Assembly (NCBI GenBank): GCA_013397115.1
Contig: VWZW01006950.1
Span: 1-64,000 of the forward strand
Source of the DNA: Edolisoma coerulescens
Lineage: Eukaryota > Chordata > Aves > Passeriformes > Campephagidae
Length of the DNA stretch: 64,000 nucleotides
Direction: 5' to 3'
Shown: piece after piece, positions 36,233-49,701 of the stretch
How positions within the stretch are numbered: position 1 is the first letter of the stretch
Layout of the letters: each line of letters begins with the position of its first letter
Notes under the pieces: model-generated
What the model was told of the DNA's origin: nothing
The model's input: only the letters and a program-made list of their open reading frames with translations
The model's database searches: none
Program-made: the position numbers and the translations under genes

Positions 36233-39200
36233 GCCTTGAACAGAAGGCAGCTACAAGGAACCAATCAAATAATCAGAAATAAGATTTGTGCTGTTCATAT
36301 AAAAGCATTCACATCCCTGGCCCAGACCCCATTCAGCCTCTCCATGCTACCCAATCCACCCTTTCCATCTGATGATCCACTGCCTCGCTGGTGCCTGGTC
36401 CATTACCTAGGCATGCAGTTTACCACCACACAGTCACTGGTCACAGGGTCTTTCTGAAGAAGCAATGTGTGCAACCTGTTCTACACTTGACCTGGATTTA
36501 AGAAGTGCCCATGGGACAGTGCTAAATCCTTTTAACCTCCCAGCTGTCATCTATGCATCTTGAGAGGATTGCTTATTTAAAGTCACACTCCGGAAATCAC
36601 ACTCTGGCACAAGCTGCCAAAGCAGATCCCAGCTGCTCAGTGGGGAACAATGGAACTGGAATGGGCCAGCTGGTTCTTTTCTCCAGAAGATACATTGGGG
36701 CTGTTCAGATAGTCACAGAATAATTCCACCTCTGGAATGTATTCCATAAAGATGAGGGAACCAAAATTGTTTTCCCTTACTTTTACACTGCCGCAGTTCC
36801 TTGTGTATCCTCTTTCCAGTATACACTGAACAGTCCTACCTGACTGCTCTATTTCTTGGTTTGTGTAAAAAAAATTATGCAAATGCCTGTATCACTACCC
36901 TCCCTCTATAACCAGGTTTTGAAGTTTCTTCCCTTTGCCGGACTTGCCTAAAAATCAAAGTCCTGTTGGTGCAAGTTATATTTTGAAAACTTGCCATAAT
37001 ATCTGTCTTATTACTGCTCTTTCATGCAGACTGCAAGCTGTACACTTTAATGTAAATGTCAATAGAAAACTCAACCTAATGCATAGTTCACTTTTTTTGT
37101 GCACTTTTCCTTTTATTTATCTATACAAAGTTCATATTTTCCTTTATATGTTTAAGAAATAGATATTTCCTTGTATCTCTGCCTGCACATAAGTCATACA
37201 TACACTTGTATAGCTGATTTCTTTTGTAAAAGCAATTCCTTCCCCATCAAATTCAATGATTTCCACTTTAAAAATGAGGGAAAAAGAATTGAAAACAACA
37301 TTTACAATATTTGGAAATAAATGGTCCTTTCATTATGTAAAAGCATTAGGGTGTCTCCAAGGTATTCCAAATAAAATAATTTATAGTAAATGAGATTATT
37401 ATTTCTGGGAAAAGAGCCACTTAATGTCAGTTTTCTGTGGGAAAAACCAAAACAGACTAATCCAATAGGGGTGCTCAGAAACATACAGCAAATGTTTAAA
37501 AGCTTCAAAGATCCAAAACAACAAGGGAAACACACATGCTGAGGAAGTAATTTGGAACAGGATATTTCTGTTCATCCTTATCATAGGGACATAGCCTTAC
37601 TGTCCTGAAAATAAGAATAGGAAGCCTATTTTATCATTGTGTTCTTCCAGTTTATACCAACTTGTCCAAAGTAGTTCTACTAGCATAATTGTGGAGTAAT
37701 GCAGTGTTGAGCCAAACCTGGATACAGGGACCTGAAATAGAAATTTTTGAGCATTGAGAAGATGTGAATTGCTGTCTGAAAATCTCATAAACAGATCTCT
37801 GTGGCTGCTATGAGCAAAGCAGTCATGTCAAAATAAATTTGGCTCAACACACTGCTATAGCAATCAGCTAGTTATGGCTCACCTTCCAAAGATAGCACTA
37901 CTACAAAATTAGTAACTCGGCTGTACAGCCACATAGCTGAACTGTTAAAAATCCAAATGAACCTTGAAAATGGCAAATATGTGTGCAGTATTTCCTAGAT
38001 ATAGACATCAAGGAATGCATCAGAACCTGATCTGTATTCCTTGCCATTTTTATTTTCCAAGTATGACAGTCTTCTTCTTCCACAGAAGCTCTCCATGCCC
38101 TGCCAAATGTGTCAGCTGCAATTCTTAAGTCAAACCGGATAATGGCATTTGGAATTGCAAGATCAGTAGTGCAAAACAATCTGTCACATGGATGTTGAGG
38201 AGCAGTCCCTGTCCATTACAAAGTACATTCCACCTGAACTCAGTCTCATTTCATGCTCGTGCTCTCACACGCTCCGTTCTGGCTATCCCAAGAAGGTTCA
38301 TGGAGCCCTGTGGGGGCTCAGGCTATTTATCCAAAAGACTAAAGATCTGTTACCAAGTTTCACATATCTGATGTTCATGCTTACTTGCCACTGCTCCTCT
38401 GCCTCACCTACTGAAACACTGTAAGGAAACTTTCCTGGTTTTGATTTTACACATGCCTGTTCATGCAGAGAAACTGATTAAAGCAAAAGCACATGCAGGT
38501 GGAGAAATTCTGAATGGCCACTACTAGGTGGCCAGTTTATATGGTGTAAAGATCAATTCTAGTGTTAGCATTAGCATTTAAATGACTCCTAGCATGACTG
38601 CTTGCAGTTTGAAGCAATTTTTGCACTTCGCCTGCAATGCAAGTGTGGGCTAATTAATCCTCATGAGAATGCCATCTTGAAGACAACAAAGCTAAGAGAC
38701 AGAGAGATTAAAACTAAAATGCAATGCAAACATTTTTTGACTAGCTAAATGGCCTCACTGACCTCAGAAATGTGTTTGAAAGCTTCTTAGGTGCCTAACA
38801 GCTGAGTATCAGTTGCACTTGCAGCCAAGTTTCTAAAGACATTTAAAGAGCTCACTAGATTCTAATTATGAAGTAGGTAGGAATTAGATGATGCAGATGA
38901 AAAACCTGGCACTAAGAAATTCACGGAAGACCCCACTGTCAGGACTGTTAGTATACCAATAGATCTTACAAGATCTGACCAGCATCATCTTGGACCTCCA
39001 CCCTTTGCCCACGCCCAGGAACTCCCTGTAGGCTCAGACCTGGGCCTTTCATTCCCTGGCTGAGCTGTGTTGTCAGCACATCTGTCTTAAGCCCTACTTC
39101 CTAAATGACTCTTGGGGCTATGCCGTAGCCCAGTTTAGTCTTTTCCCTCATCCCATCTCCTGCTGCTCCTGATGAGACTCTCTGGATGGTTCCTGGACCT

Positions 39201-42200
39201 CTTCACGTCTTCCCCAGGTGTGGAGCTGTTGACGGAACATTTTGCCCAGCCTGGTGTGGTTGGTTTGTCTTGGTTTTTCTTACCTTGTACTGTGGTCTGC
39301 TCTTGCTACTCCTTGACACACAAGACAAAGCCATATTTTATGAGTTCTTCTCCTACTAGAAGGAGTGTATGTTAGATCAAACACAAAACTAGTGGTTTTT
39401 AATAAATGCTTGCACATTTCTATTCAATGCATTTGGTCAAAATGCAATCTCAACATCTTCATTGTAAAAACAGAGAAATGTCCTGAAGTTCTCATGTACA
39501 CAATGGAACTGACAAGAAGCCAGAACTTGTCCAGAATGGCATATAATCTTATGTAAATTGTTAAATGAATAAGGTAGGTGTCACTGATAAAAAGGAAGAG
39601 CTCCATTTTGAAGACCCGTGATTTGGCTTCCTCACTTTTTCCTTTTTTTTTTTTTCAATTAAAAAGATCTGATAAAAGCTTTGGAAACATGCAGGCCATT
39701 AACATATAATGAGAAAATACTTTGTTGATTATGCAGTTGAGAAGAAAATCAAGACAGTAGGTAAAAAGCAGGGAGAGGAAGAGCACTTAGAGAAAAACAA
39801 GATGCAAAACATGGTCAGAAAAAAGTGAAGGCAGTAAGCAAATTATTAGAACCTTCCACAAATGAACAAAGTCAGGATCCAATTTGGCAGATGGTGAGGA
39901 TGGTGGAGATCAATGCCGTATGTTAATACTTTCTGCCCTATCCATCACAGCATGCAGAGCAATTCCCTTGAAACTCAATCAAGGAGGAAAATCACATGAT
40001 TAAGAAACACGGACATAGTGAGTGCAAAATATGCAAATTGTTCTGCAATTTTTAATGACATAAAAGGTAAAAAACTTACAGAGAAAAATTCGTGGAGGGA
40101 AATGAGTTCAAACACATTAGAAGTACATTTTCAGCTGAAGGCATGAGGGAATTCAGCTGTAGAACTTTTATTAAGATTAACTGATATCACAGTGTAAAGT
40201 CTCTGTGCATCAAGCTGCTAATGTACTCTATGAAGAATGGCTTTATGCTTCTGTAGGTGCATTGAGGAAGAGAGTGAAAACAGTGATTTCACCATATTAT
40301 AGGCTCTGAACATCTAAAATCTTTTTTCATGAGCACATACTGTTATTATCAGTCAGCTTTGACCCGCATGTTAGCAAATGCCATTTGCAGTAGAGAAAAA
40401 TAATTTGTATGTTGTTAACCACTCTCAACCAGGAAATGAGCCAATTCCTTTCATTTTTTTTACTCAAGGGATTGGTTTTGCCTCTTCTCATCATGCTCAT
40501 GAATTTTATTAATGTTGTCACTATGAATATTCCACATGTGGAATAAGAGCTCAGCTGAATGCTCAAATTAGGCCCCAGTTTGTCTAGCTGAGCTCAATAT
40601 GTTGACTTCTCTGCTGTGACAACCTCGGGGGTGAGTGATTTACTGGCACCAGAGGATGCCAATGGAAAAAAAGGAGCCCTCCGAAGTTAGCATTCCATTT
40701 CATTCTCCACAACAAATTGATGAAGGGTTGGAAAGCACTGACAGGGTTGTGGATTTAGAGAAAGAGGCATCTGAAGCAATTATATATTTATATACATTTA
40801 GCACCTTCAAGATTTCTTGTTTTTCTCAGATTATGTATCTATCTTTATCCTGGCTGTCTTCTATCTTTTGTAGGAATGAAGTGGCCACTGAGAAGATGAA
40901 TGAAAAAGTGTGAATATTTGTTACACATATGTATGATATGCAGTGCTTTCAGCAAACACATCTTCTCCTTTTAAATGCTTATAAATTTCTTGTTTCTTCT
41001 TTCTGATTGAATATTTCTTGTTAAGGAGATGAGAAATCAACTTTTATGGGATAAGTTGTACTGCAAAATGCATTAATTCAATGACAGATAATATGGTTAC
41101 AGGAATTTATATCTGCTGAGAGGTAACTTTTCCATTTCCAGAAAAAAACATATCCAGATTTTTGAAAACAAGGAACTGAAAGAACCAACATGTATTTAAC
41201 CACATGTAGCTTGTTCCGACCAGTAGGAAAAGTCTGGAAAAATGGAGTTAAATTCAGCATGTCAGACTTAGTTGTCTGAAAATGGTGCTTTGCACAGCTT
41301 GGCAGAACTTGGTTGAATCAGGATTATGATGAGAGACAATCTGGAAGACCAATGTCCTTTTGAGGAGAAATTTACGGCCACTGTAACTCTGATTAAGGAA
41401 AAGTTACTCCTATCTTTTGTCTATCAGCCTCTGAAGACTGCATTACACATGTTGTGTGACTCAGGCCCTATTCCTGAATACCATGCTATAGAAGTCTAAT
41501 GGAAATAGAAGTTTAAATGGAAGTAGTTTACAAGGAAGTAGTAGAGAGGACAACTCACACAGAGAACAGTGAGTAAAATTTCAATGATAGTATATTCTGT
41601 GGAGCAAGGTACATGTCCTGTTCAGAACTGCTGAAATTTACAGCTCTATCCAGTGTTCTCTGAGTGTCTCAGAGCATGGGTCTAGTGGAGACCTCAGGAT
41701 AACTCTGAAGGCTTCATTAGTTGGAGTTTCGCTAAGCTTTAACATTTTGGGGATGTTAAGGATAAACTATGGGAAAAAACTTGTTTTAAAGTAGAGACGA
41801 TCATACTGAGACAGAATAGATATTGACAAAGTTTAGAAGTATTCTAATTATCTTGGTGTTGGATTCAGATTTCCTTTTACTACATCAGTATGGTGGTTTC
41901 TGACAGACAACCAGTTCCATGCAGCTGCTCAGGTTCATAAAAAACCCACTCTTCCTACCATCTCTGAGTTCTGCTTGGGGTGTACTTCCTGATTTTCTCA
42001 TCAGCTTCCCAGTCTCTCTGGATCCATTCATTCTGCTAAGGGACACAAGGGCAGGGACTGTTCCCATACCCTGCCCCAAATGGCAGGGTGCACACTACAC
42101 AGAGATGGTTCTGGGTCTCCTTTGTGTTCCTTTTTTTTTTTTTTTAAATTTTTCAGTTCAAGTTGTCTAAAACTAGAAAAAGGGCTGTGTTCAAGGGTAG

Positions 42201-42744
42201 GGATTCAACGTATCAATGCCTATTGGGAATAGCCTGGGAATAGCCTGGCATGTGCTATTGCCTGCACCATGCCCAGGCAGTATTTCAGAGGGTGCTAGCT
42301 GACACAGGCCAAAACTGTTCCAGACCGTGCTAGCAGCTAAGCTCCTCTCCTAAGTCAGTCTCTTTTAGAAACAGAAACATGGCTTTAGTGACTCATTTCT
42401 GCCTGTTCCACCCCCTACTGTGAAAGGGCTCTTTGCCCATCTTTCTGTCCTGCTCCTGGCAAGTACATTCAGGTGCTCTCCCAGAAAGGAGGGCATTGAA
42501 TGACCCTTTTTCAGCCATCAAAAGCAGACATCCTCTCTGTTATTTGACCTGCTTCTCCCAGAGGAATGCACAGAAAGTTAGAGTAAATTGCAACCCTTAC
42601 GGGCTGAAGAAAAGACTGAAGAATAGTACACCACTGCATCTGTCACGGGCTGTCAGGTACTGCCCAGATGCAGCCACAGGCTCAGGAAGGCATTAAGCTG
42701 CCAAAGACCCACAACTAGGACAGCAGGTCACACTGTTCAAGCTC
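36233..42744. other. Unique non-coding sequence
   Basis: No gene recognised. A C/T-rich stretch at about 38930-39320 differs in texture from its surroundings and may be an old repeat. T tracts lie at 39643-39655 and 42131-42145. A tandem TGGGAATAGCC pair lies near 42224-42245. Confidence 0.5.
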
Positions 42745-42812
42745 TTGCTAGGTATCTGGTACTGCTCCCTGTCAGAGACAGGATACTGGGCAAGAGGTTT
42801 TGTCAGAACTTA
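42745..42812 (+). mobile_element. Ancient CR1-like 3' end (relic)
   Basis: The string GTCAGAGACAGGATACTGGG at 42771-42790, followed by an AGAGGTTTTGTCAGAA-like stretch, resembles the 3' end of old reptile/bird CR1 subfamilies. It would read on the plus strand. Only a core of 40-70 bp is recognisable; boundaries and subfamily are uncertain. Confidence 0.4.
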
Positions 42813-45004
42813 ACAGGCTTGCCAGCATGACAGCTCTCATGAAGTGACCAGAGTAATGGTTTGACCTTCAAGAGAGAAGAGGAAGGAAAAAATATATTCT
42901 TCATCTTGTCTATCACATTGGGTTTGGGTAGAAGAATGCCAAAGAGGTGCTCTGTCTTGGGAAACCTTGGCTCCTAATTTCATTTAAACAATATCAAATT
43001 TAAGTGTAGTCTTATTATCAGGCATGTTATAAGGATTTCCATGTGTTCATAAACACTGGCCTCTTAGGAAGAAAAAGGCTTTTAAATATATGAACTCTCT
43101 AATCTCAATTCTCTGTTATAATATTATTTCTAGCTGTTTTGCATACAGGTGACTCAGTTTTAGAAAATCATACCCTTTTCACAGACAATTCCTACCCAAA
43201 GGCAAAACACAGGAAAAAGATTACCTGTCATGATTTTTCATTTGTGTGCACTCATGCAATTATTCTATGATATTTACTTGGTACTAGGGCACAGAAAATT
43301 GTGCATAAAATTATCTTTCCTAATTTAATAATGCATGCATTTATTTTTATGCAGACATAATTCACCTTTTTCCACTTGATGTATTTTAAAATATTGTCAC
43401 TCCAAAAAAACCTCCAGATATGAGATCTCCCTGAAGTCACAGATTATTACCAGTTTATTATAATTTTGCCAGTACAGGCATGACACAATCTATACCAGTG
43501 CAGGCTGAGGTTTTTTTATTCTTCCAGGGTAGTTGTAGCTTTTTAGTTGCATTACATTAGACTGTAGGTATCACAAGTAAAACTTGTGGCTGACATGGCC
43601 CATGAAGCTCATACTTAATATGGGAATTTAGCCCAATGTACGATTTACTTTGGAAAAAGTCGGAGACTGGTCTTATTGAGAACTCTCTGAAAGAAGAAAG
43701 GAGGGACTCAATGTTTAGGAAAATCAGCTGTTCACCACAAGTCTTTTGTAGACCTTGCAGGTGACTTTCTCTTTGCTATTGACAGATGGAGGCATGCTAG
43801 GACTCATGGTGGGGAGAATTTCCTTGAAAAACAGGGGTCCACACATGGCACAGGGGATCAGAGTCTGGCTGCAGCTCTTCAGTGTGCCTCTGGTAAGGCT
43901 CTTTTATTTTAAAGGACATGCTATGAGGTACAGAAAAATTGTCCCTTCTTGCCTTGGCTTCAGCACTGTAGAATGATCACTACCCTGCTCAGGGCCACAT
44001 GTGCTGAGTGATTTGAGGAGCAAAAAAATCAGACCGACCAGCTGCATCTTGCATGTGGAGCAGGAGAGAGGCCATTGTGCTAAGCTCATTTCTGTGAGAA
44101 TCTGTTGTATAAAACACATGTGTATTTCTTTAGTTGGGGGACAGACAGCAGAATGTGTCTGTGATGAGACTGGATAGCAGAGTACATCAGAGTACATTCT
44201 GCAGAATAAACCAAAAATGGAAGAAATTGTGGCTAGCTTTTAAAAAATACTTTGGCGACTCACTCTCAAGGTCTTCTGTATTTTTTAGAAGGTGGTCATG
44301 CACCAAAGGCATCTTAAAATGTTCTTTGTGCTTTTTAAGAGTCTAGTAGCAAATGTCACTGACATTTTGATTTACTTTTTCTCTTTCTCTCCTCTCTCTG
44401 AGTTACACTGTCAGAGAGGTTCTTTATGTTTTAGAACTACCAGCTGCAAAAAAGGTGAAAGGAATTGCTCTTAACCTTTTCCTTTAACTTTTCACCTAAA
44501 ATTCTTAACAGGGCTGGTGATTAGGGAGGAATAAAAAGCAAAGGCCATAACCTCAAATAGTATAGGCAGGTATTTGTCAGATATCATGCCTATCTATCTC
44601 CAACACCTCCAGTTTCCTTGCTCTTGTCCCCAGATTATCTTAACCAGAGGTTTCCAAGTGTGCCAGCTATTTACTTCCCTGAGAAGGTATGCAGGAGAGA
44701 GCCAACTGATAACACAGTACATGTCACTTGTCAGCCCAGAACAAGAAAAACATTTATAAATACTTTGTTATTAATAACATCGGGTTACCTGGCTGTTACA
44801 AGAAATGCAAAGGTCATACCACGTTCAAACTTTACTTTTCATCAGAGCAAGATATGAATTTCAAGTTAAAACTTATCAACATTTCTAAGAACTAGAAATT
44901 GATTTATCATTGTCCTTTTTCTATGAAATAAAGAGCTTAAACGATACTCACCATAAGCAAGAGAGCTGTCAATATAAAGTAGCTTCATTTATGCTATTAC
45001 ATAC
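42813..45004. other. Unique non-coding sequence
   Basis: No established gene. A 53-nt plus-strand segment (44634-44686) lies between a very good acceptor and an AAG/GTATGC donor and is discussed in the findings. A short AGAGTACAT tandem pair is at about 44180-44198. Confidence 0.45.
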
Positions 45005-45091
45005 CTTCTTTTTCTTTCGCCAAAAGTTTATCATTTAGGAGCATTGCTGCAACATTCTCATTTGTGCCTAGTTTTGGCAAAACCTCCATTC
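45005..45091 (-). other. Candidate internal coding exon, minus strand (unidentified)
   Basis: On the minus strand this 87-nt segment follows an acceptor reading TTATTTTACTCTCAG and ends at AAG/GTATGT, a consensus donor. Only one frame is open across all of it: it completes a split codon ending GA, gives 28 codons, and leaves one G. The exon is therefore phase-symmetric (87 = 3 x 29). The peptide starts MEVLPKLGTNENVAAML and ends in a lysine/glutamate-rich helical stretch. It looks protein-like, but no family was recognised. Both other frames contain stops. This is the longest clean splice-bounded open segment noticed in the window. Confidence 0.38.
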
Positions 45092-45915
45092 CTGAGAGTA
45101 AAATAAGGAGAAAACAGATTGTATCAGATTTAAAAATTCATTTCAAAACCCTCAAGATTTAGACTAAATTTTGCAATATGATAATGGGACAATCTGAGAA
45201 TATTAGACCTTGTGTTGCTTGCATGAAAATCTGTCCAGATTTGGCCAAATCACAAACTAATAGAAATACCATTTATAGGAAAATGTAGGAACACTTGAGC
45301 TAAGTCTGAACACAATGCAGTGCCATGCAAACACGGTTATTTGGGTCCCAGTCCAAGCAAGCACCATCTGGTTGTACGCGTTCGAGCACTTCCCCTAATC
45401 GGAGCTGGCAGACAGCCTTAGTCTTAAGCAGAAAGTCACACCATTGATTTAAAAAGTTTCATAAACATGAATCATCAGATCAGAAGGGAAGTAGACTGTG
45501 CAGGAAAAGACTGCAGTGAACGGCTAGGAGATCCATTTCTTCCTTCTAAAACACTAACAAGTAGTGATAAGCAAGCTGTCAGTTCTGTATTCTTGTTATG
45601 TTACTTTACTATAGAATTAGACAGCTCCTTCCTTCCCTGATTGCTCTGCTCCCTGCAAATCTCTACATATTTGGACCAGCTGGGCTTAGACCAGCCCTGA
45701 CTATTGTAGCTGTATGTTTATTTATCATATACAGTCCTGAGAAGCAGGAAAAAATTTACAAACTGCAGTTAGAGATATTGTATGATGAGCAGTTGTCAAT
45801 GCTTTGCAAGGTTTCTTCTGACTAGCTTCTCTGCTTTGAATCTGTTGGCAATGAATGCTAGCAAAACAAACTCAAGAGGTGCAAACACAAGGAAGGAAAC
45901 AAAACAATGAGGTGC

Positions 45916-45935
45916 TTTTATCACGAGTGATAAAA
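45916..45935. other. Perfect inverted repeat (9-bp arms)
   Basis: TTTTATCAC and GTGATAAAA are exact reverse complements separated by two bases, giving a near-palindrome of 20 bp. No function is evident. Confidence 0.8.
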
Positions 45936-46239
45936 TTGCAAAACTCTACCATAATCTCCTCAAATATGGGATGCTGAAAAAAGGTTGAAAGAGAAAAAAC
46001 CCCCATTATTCTGTGCAAAATGTTCAGTGCAGTTGTCTAAAATCGAGCAGCCCTAGAGATTAGGAGAGGCCCTTCATAAATAGCTACTACAATACACAGC
46101 CTCGTGTATTTTCAGTATGCAGAGATACCACAAAATTTACTCAAATTACTGCCAGAATAAAGCACGAGTTCATCTAGGTCGTCACCCTGCCCATCTACAG
46201 TATCCATGTCACTTGATGAAACCTGTCTAATACGTTTTT

Positions 46240-46480
46240 AGTTTCATTGATGAGGATTCAACACTATCTTAGGCAATTTAAGACAGATTACCTAACGCTT
46301 CTACCACGTTACCTCTGTTGTTGTAACTCATACCCACTATTTCCTGTCTTCTCTGCAACATTGTGTTCCTTTCCTTTTTTCCTGCAAATTCGAAGCTGCA
46401 CCATGCCTTCCCACGATCTTTTTTCCTCCAGACTAAACAACTGCTTTTTCTTCCATCTTTCCAAACAGGTCATGTTTCAG
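46240..46480 (-). mobile_element. Ancient CR1/L3-like relic
   Basis: The order of motifs fits the reverse complement of an old CR1-type 3' region: a GACAGATTACCT-type segment, a pyrimidine-rich middle, CCTCCAGACTAAACAAC near 46425-46441, then CCAAACAGGTCATGTTTCAGACC near 46461-46483. The sequence is heavily diverged, and similarity may continue weakly to about 46650. The call rests on motif order rather than alignment. Confidence 0.38.
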
Positions 46481-47218
46481 ACCTTTTGACCTGTAACTTT
46501 ACTGCATTAGTAATCACTCAAAGACATTTTTCCCTGAAATGATGCAACTCAGATATACCAAGGTTAGGCAGGCTGCCCAGTGGAGGCAACAAATCATTCG
46601 GTTAAAACCATGCTCCTGTGCTGCTGATTCCTCATCCTCAGCCTGCCAGTTTGTTTGTTTTAATCATCTGTTCGATGTCATCATAAACTTCTTAATCCTC
46701 TTCCCAATACATCTGAGCAGCACATAGCACAGCCAAGCCACACACACCTCCTACTGGGAATGCCGGTGGTCCTTTGTATAGACATCTAATACCATTGAGA
46801 GTTATAGCTGAAGCCCTTTGCAGGCTTGACAGGTGCCTGACCTCATATACTGTTTGTGCAAAATTGCTCAGCAGCACTCAGGTGGAAAGCCTGATCAAAG
46901 GACCTGGGTTTTTTAATAATTTCTCCTTGGCATCTTTCCAGCTCTCCAGGAGAAGAATTGAACCTCCTGATTGTGGTCTGACAAGTTCAACATCTTTTTC
47001 TGAAATCCTTGTTGTTTTCCATCCTAGCACACTGACATTTTCATTATGGATAGAGATCAGAGCTGACCACTGCTAGGAGTGCTAGGTAGCTCTAGCTATG
47101 CATGCAACGAGCTCCAATGGGTTGAAGAGGGGTAAGAGAAACGCACAGATTTATGAGGATGAAACACAGGTAGTTCTGCATTATAATCAAAGTAATGGGT
47201 TTGTGGAGGATGCCGCAA

Positions 47219-47260
47219 ACCAATTCGTTCCTTTTGGCTGCTCTAAAGGAACAAATTGGT
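47219..47260 (-). other. 16-bp stem hairpin with 10-nt loop
   Basis: The arms at 47219-47234 and 47245-47260 are reverse complements at 15 of 16 positions around a 10-nt loop. The one mismatch (47226 against 47253) becomes a G-U pair if the minus strand is transcribed, so the RNA from that strand would have an unbroken stem. Pairing does not extend beyond the arms. A canonical animal pre-miRNA needs about 30 bp, so this is too short; a small inverted-repeat element or chance is as likely. Confidence 0.55.
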
Positions 47261-49701
47261 AGAAACTACGTCTACAAAGAAGAACCAGAATGCAGGCAGG
47301 TAGGGGCTTTACGTTTCAAACACCACCTTGTGATTCATGTATTTTAGGCTGTGTGTATATCCAGAAAATGGGAAAACTACTCCTGACTGCAGCGGTGGAT
47401 GACTTTGAGATCACTGTAAGAGTAGGTGGGTCAAAAGTATTTTCATCTCTGTTGCACAAGTGAGATCTTACTTGTGCACTTCCATGGTCCAGTACATATC
47501 TGCTATACAAAGCCTAAGAAAACTGCTCCAAGACAGTTAGTTTCTTTTCCTTCCCACTCAGCTGCACTGGAACATTTTCTAGAGGGAAGCCAGACCAAAG
47601 GAAAGAAAACATGCTATTAAACATTAAAACAGTGTTTGCTTTCAGTGGCTGGAACAATTCTTTCCCAGGAGACCTTGCCACAAGATCTGTTCTCTCTTAG
47701 AGCGCTCATTTACTCATTACTTTCACTTGCTTTGTCTTGGAATTTCTAAGCAAATTATTACTTTAAGGTTTTCAGAAAATTATTTTTCTTTTTCTAAAGG
47801 TGATGTTACTTGAACCCTCTGACTCAGAGTTCTGTTAGTCCAGATGCAGAACAAACTTGTATAAAATTCTAGTTATCCTAAAAGCAAATGAAGGTGTTCC
47901 TATAGGGTGGCTATACTGCATTAAACATACTAACTGTATTTTGTGAGGTTTCTGCACAGCAGAAAATACCCATGGTTTTATGGGTGGTTCTGAATTTTTT
48001 CTAAAAGAGCAACAACCTACATTTCTGAATTTTCCCAGAACAAAGAAAATGTACTGCAAAGATCTAGATGTCTTGCAGGCAAAGCTTGTCCGAGCTTTCC
48101 TATGTGACAGCTCTGACAATCTGGCTTGAGACCAATTCTGTAGCTTTGCAACGCCTGAAGCTTCAGCCTTCCCTTTGGAGGGAGGAATATGCTAACCAAA
48201 TTGAAGAAATTTTGAAGAGCTGTTTCATTCTCTGAAACTTTTGAAGCTTTCTGAAGATGTTTAAGGGTGAGACAGGATTTGATGGGAATTGCTGGTGTTC
48301 TAAGCACTCTCTTATTCTCTTGGTTATGGCCAGAAGTGCTAAATTTAATGTTCAAGTGGGGACAAGGCAGTGATGCTGAAGGACATTCCATTTGGGAAAA
48401 AAAGCAGGAGTCAGAAACAGATCAGGAATCGAGTTGAAAACTAGTTCTGGAAACTGTTGGAATCTAATGCACGTATTTACTTCTAAAATAATAATAGATA
48501 ATGAACTAATAGCAGTAATAATAACACATGGAAATATTTCAGGGTTAACTTTTATTTTCACCATGTAGCTTGATGCTGTCTTACTTCTCACAGTCTATAG
48601 GAAAAGGATCTTTGAGTGTCTGAGAATCAAATCTTTTACCTTTACCTCTTGTGTAGGAAAAAAGCAAGAAATATGGTTTATGGAGAACATGAGGACAAGG
48701 AAGTGAAATCTGTGTTAGCAGCTGACAGGCCTTGGAGGAACCATGAAATACTATCTCTCTGCAGAAGTTGTCAGAAGCCTTCAACTGCTCCTAGGCATTT
48801 TCTAACATGCAGAGAAGCCTGAAGGGATAAAAGCTATGCAGGTGCCTACATGCACTGTAGGAGGACATGGTTCTAATTATACCTCTTCCCTGAATCTGTA
48901 TGCAGGCTAGCATTCCTGGTATTAGCTAGTCTGTGTTTTCCCTCCTATCCTCTGCTAGGATGCAAAGCGAAATTCAAGAGAAGACAAAACAGTCTCTGTT
49001 CTGTGTGTCTGCCTGGCGTGAGGCATTATGAGCTCCAACCTCTTCTAAAAAGAAGAAAGTCCTTTAAATAAAGCCGTCTTGCATCCAACAAGGAGGAGCT
49101 CAAGGTGACCAATTTCCTGGGAAGTGTTAGTTAATGTTAACGTTAATGCCAGAGTAGTAAGAAAAAGGAGGGGTTACCTGTGCTTATCATTTGTAGTTCA
49201 GTCTGCTGCAACAATACTTGGAGAACTTCTTGTTATCTACGGCCAAAAAGTGCTCCAAGAGATAAGTATCATTATTTGATGTTTCTGCCAACCTCTTCCA
49301 TTTTTCAAAGGCAGTATGTAGAGGCTTGCATTAGTTGTGCTCTAACATGGGATCAGGGCTGTCATCCTGGAATGGAGTGCTCAAAAGTACTGAAGATTTG
49401 TCTAATTATATTTCAGATGTTTGAAAGATGGAAGTGGTATTTATCTCTAAACTTTGCATTATGAAACTACCGTTTGGCAAATTAAAAACCCTCCTTCTCT
49501 AATGAAACATTTACAGAGAAATTCAGGCGGTGTAAGGAGTAGCATTACTGTTAGTCATGGCAATGAAAAATGGATTCTTAAAAGTCTGGAAAATAGAGAC
49601 ACAGAATTGGTGTTTAGCCCAGTAACTAAAATCATAACCTGAAATCTTAGGATTTTTGAAAGGTAAGCTGCATGGCAAGCTACTGGTGTTCAACCATCTT
49701 A
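47261..49701. other. Unique non-coding sequence
   Basis: No gene or repeat body recognised. A 28-nt splice-bounded segment near 49173-49200 (minus) is too short to weigh. Confidence 0.5.
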
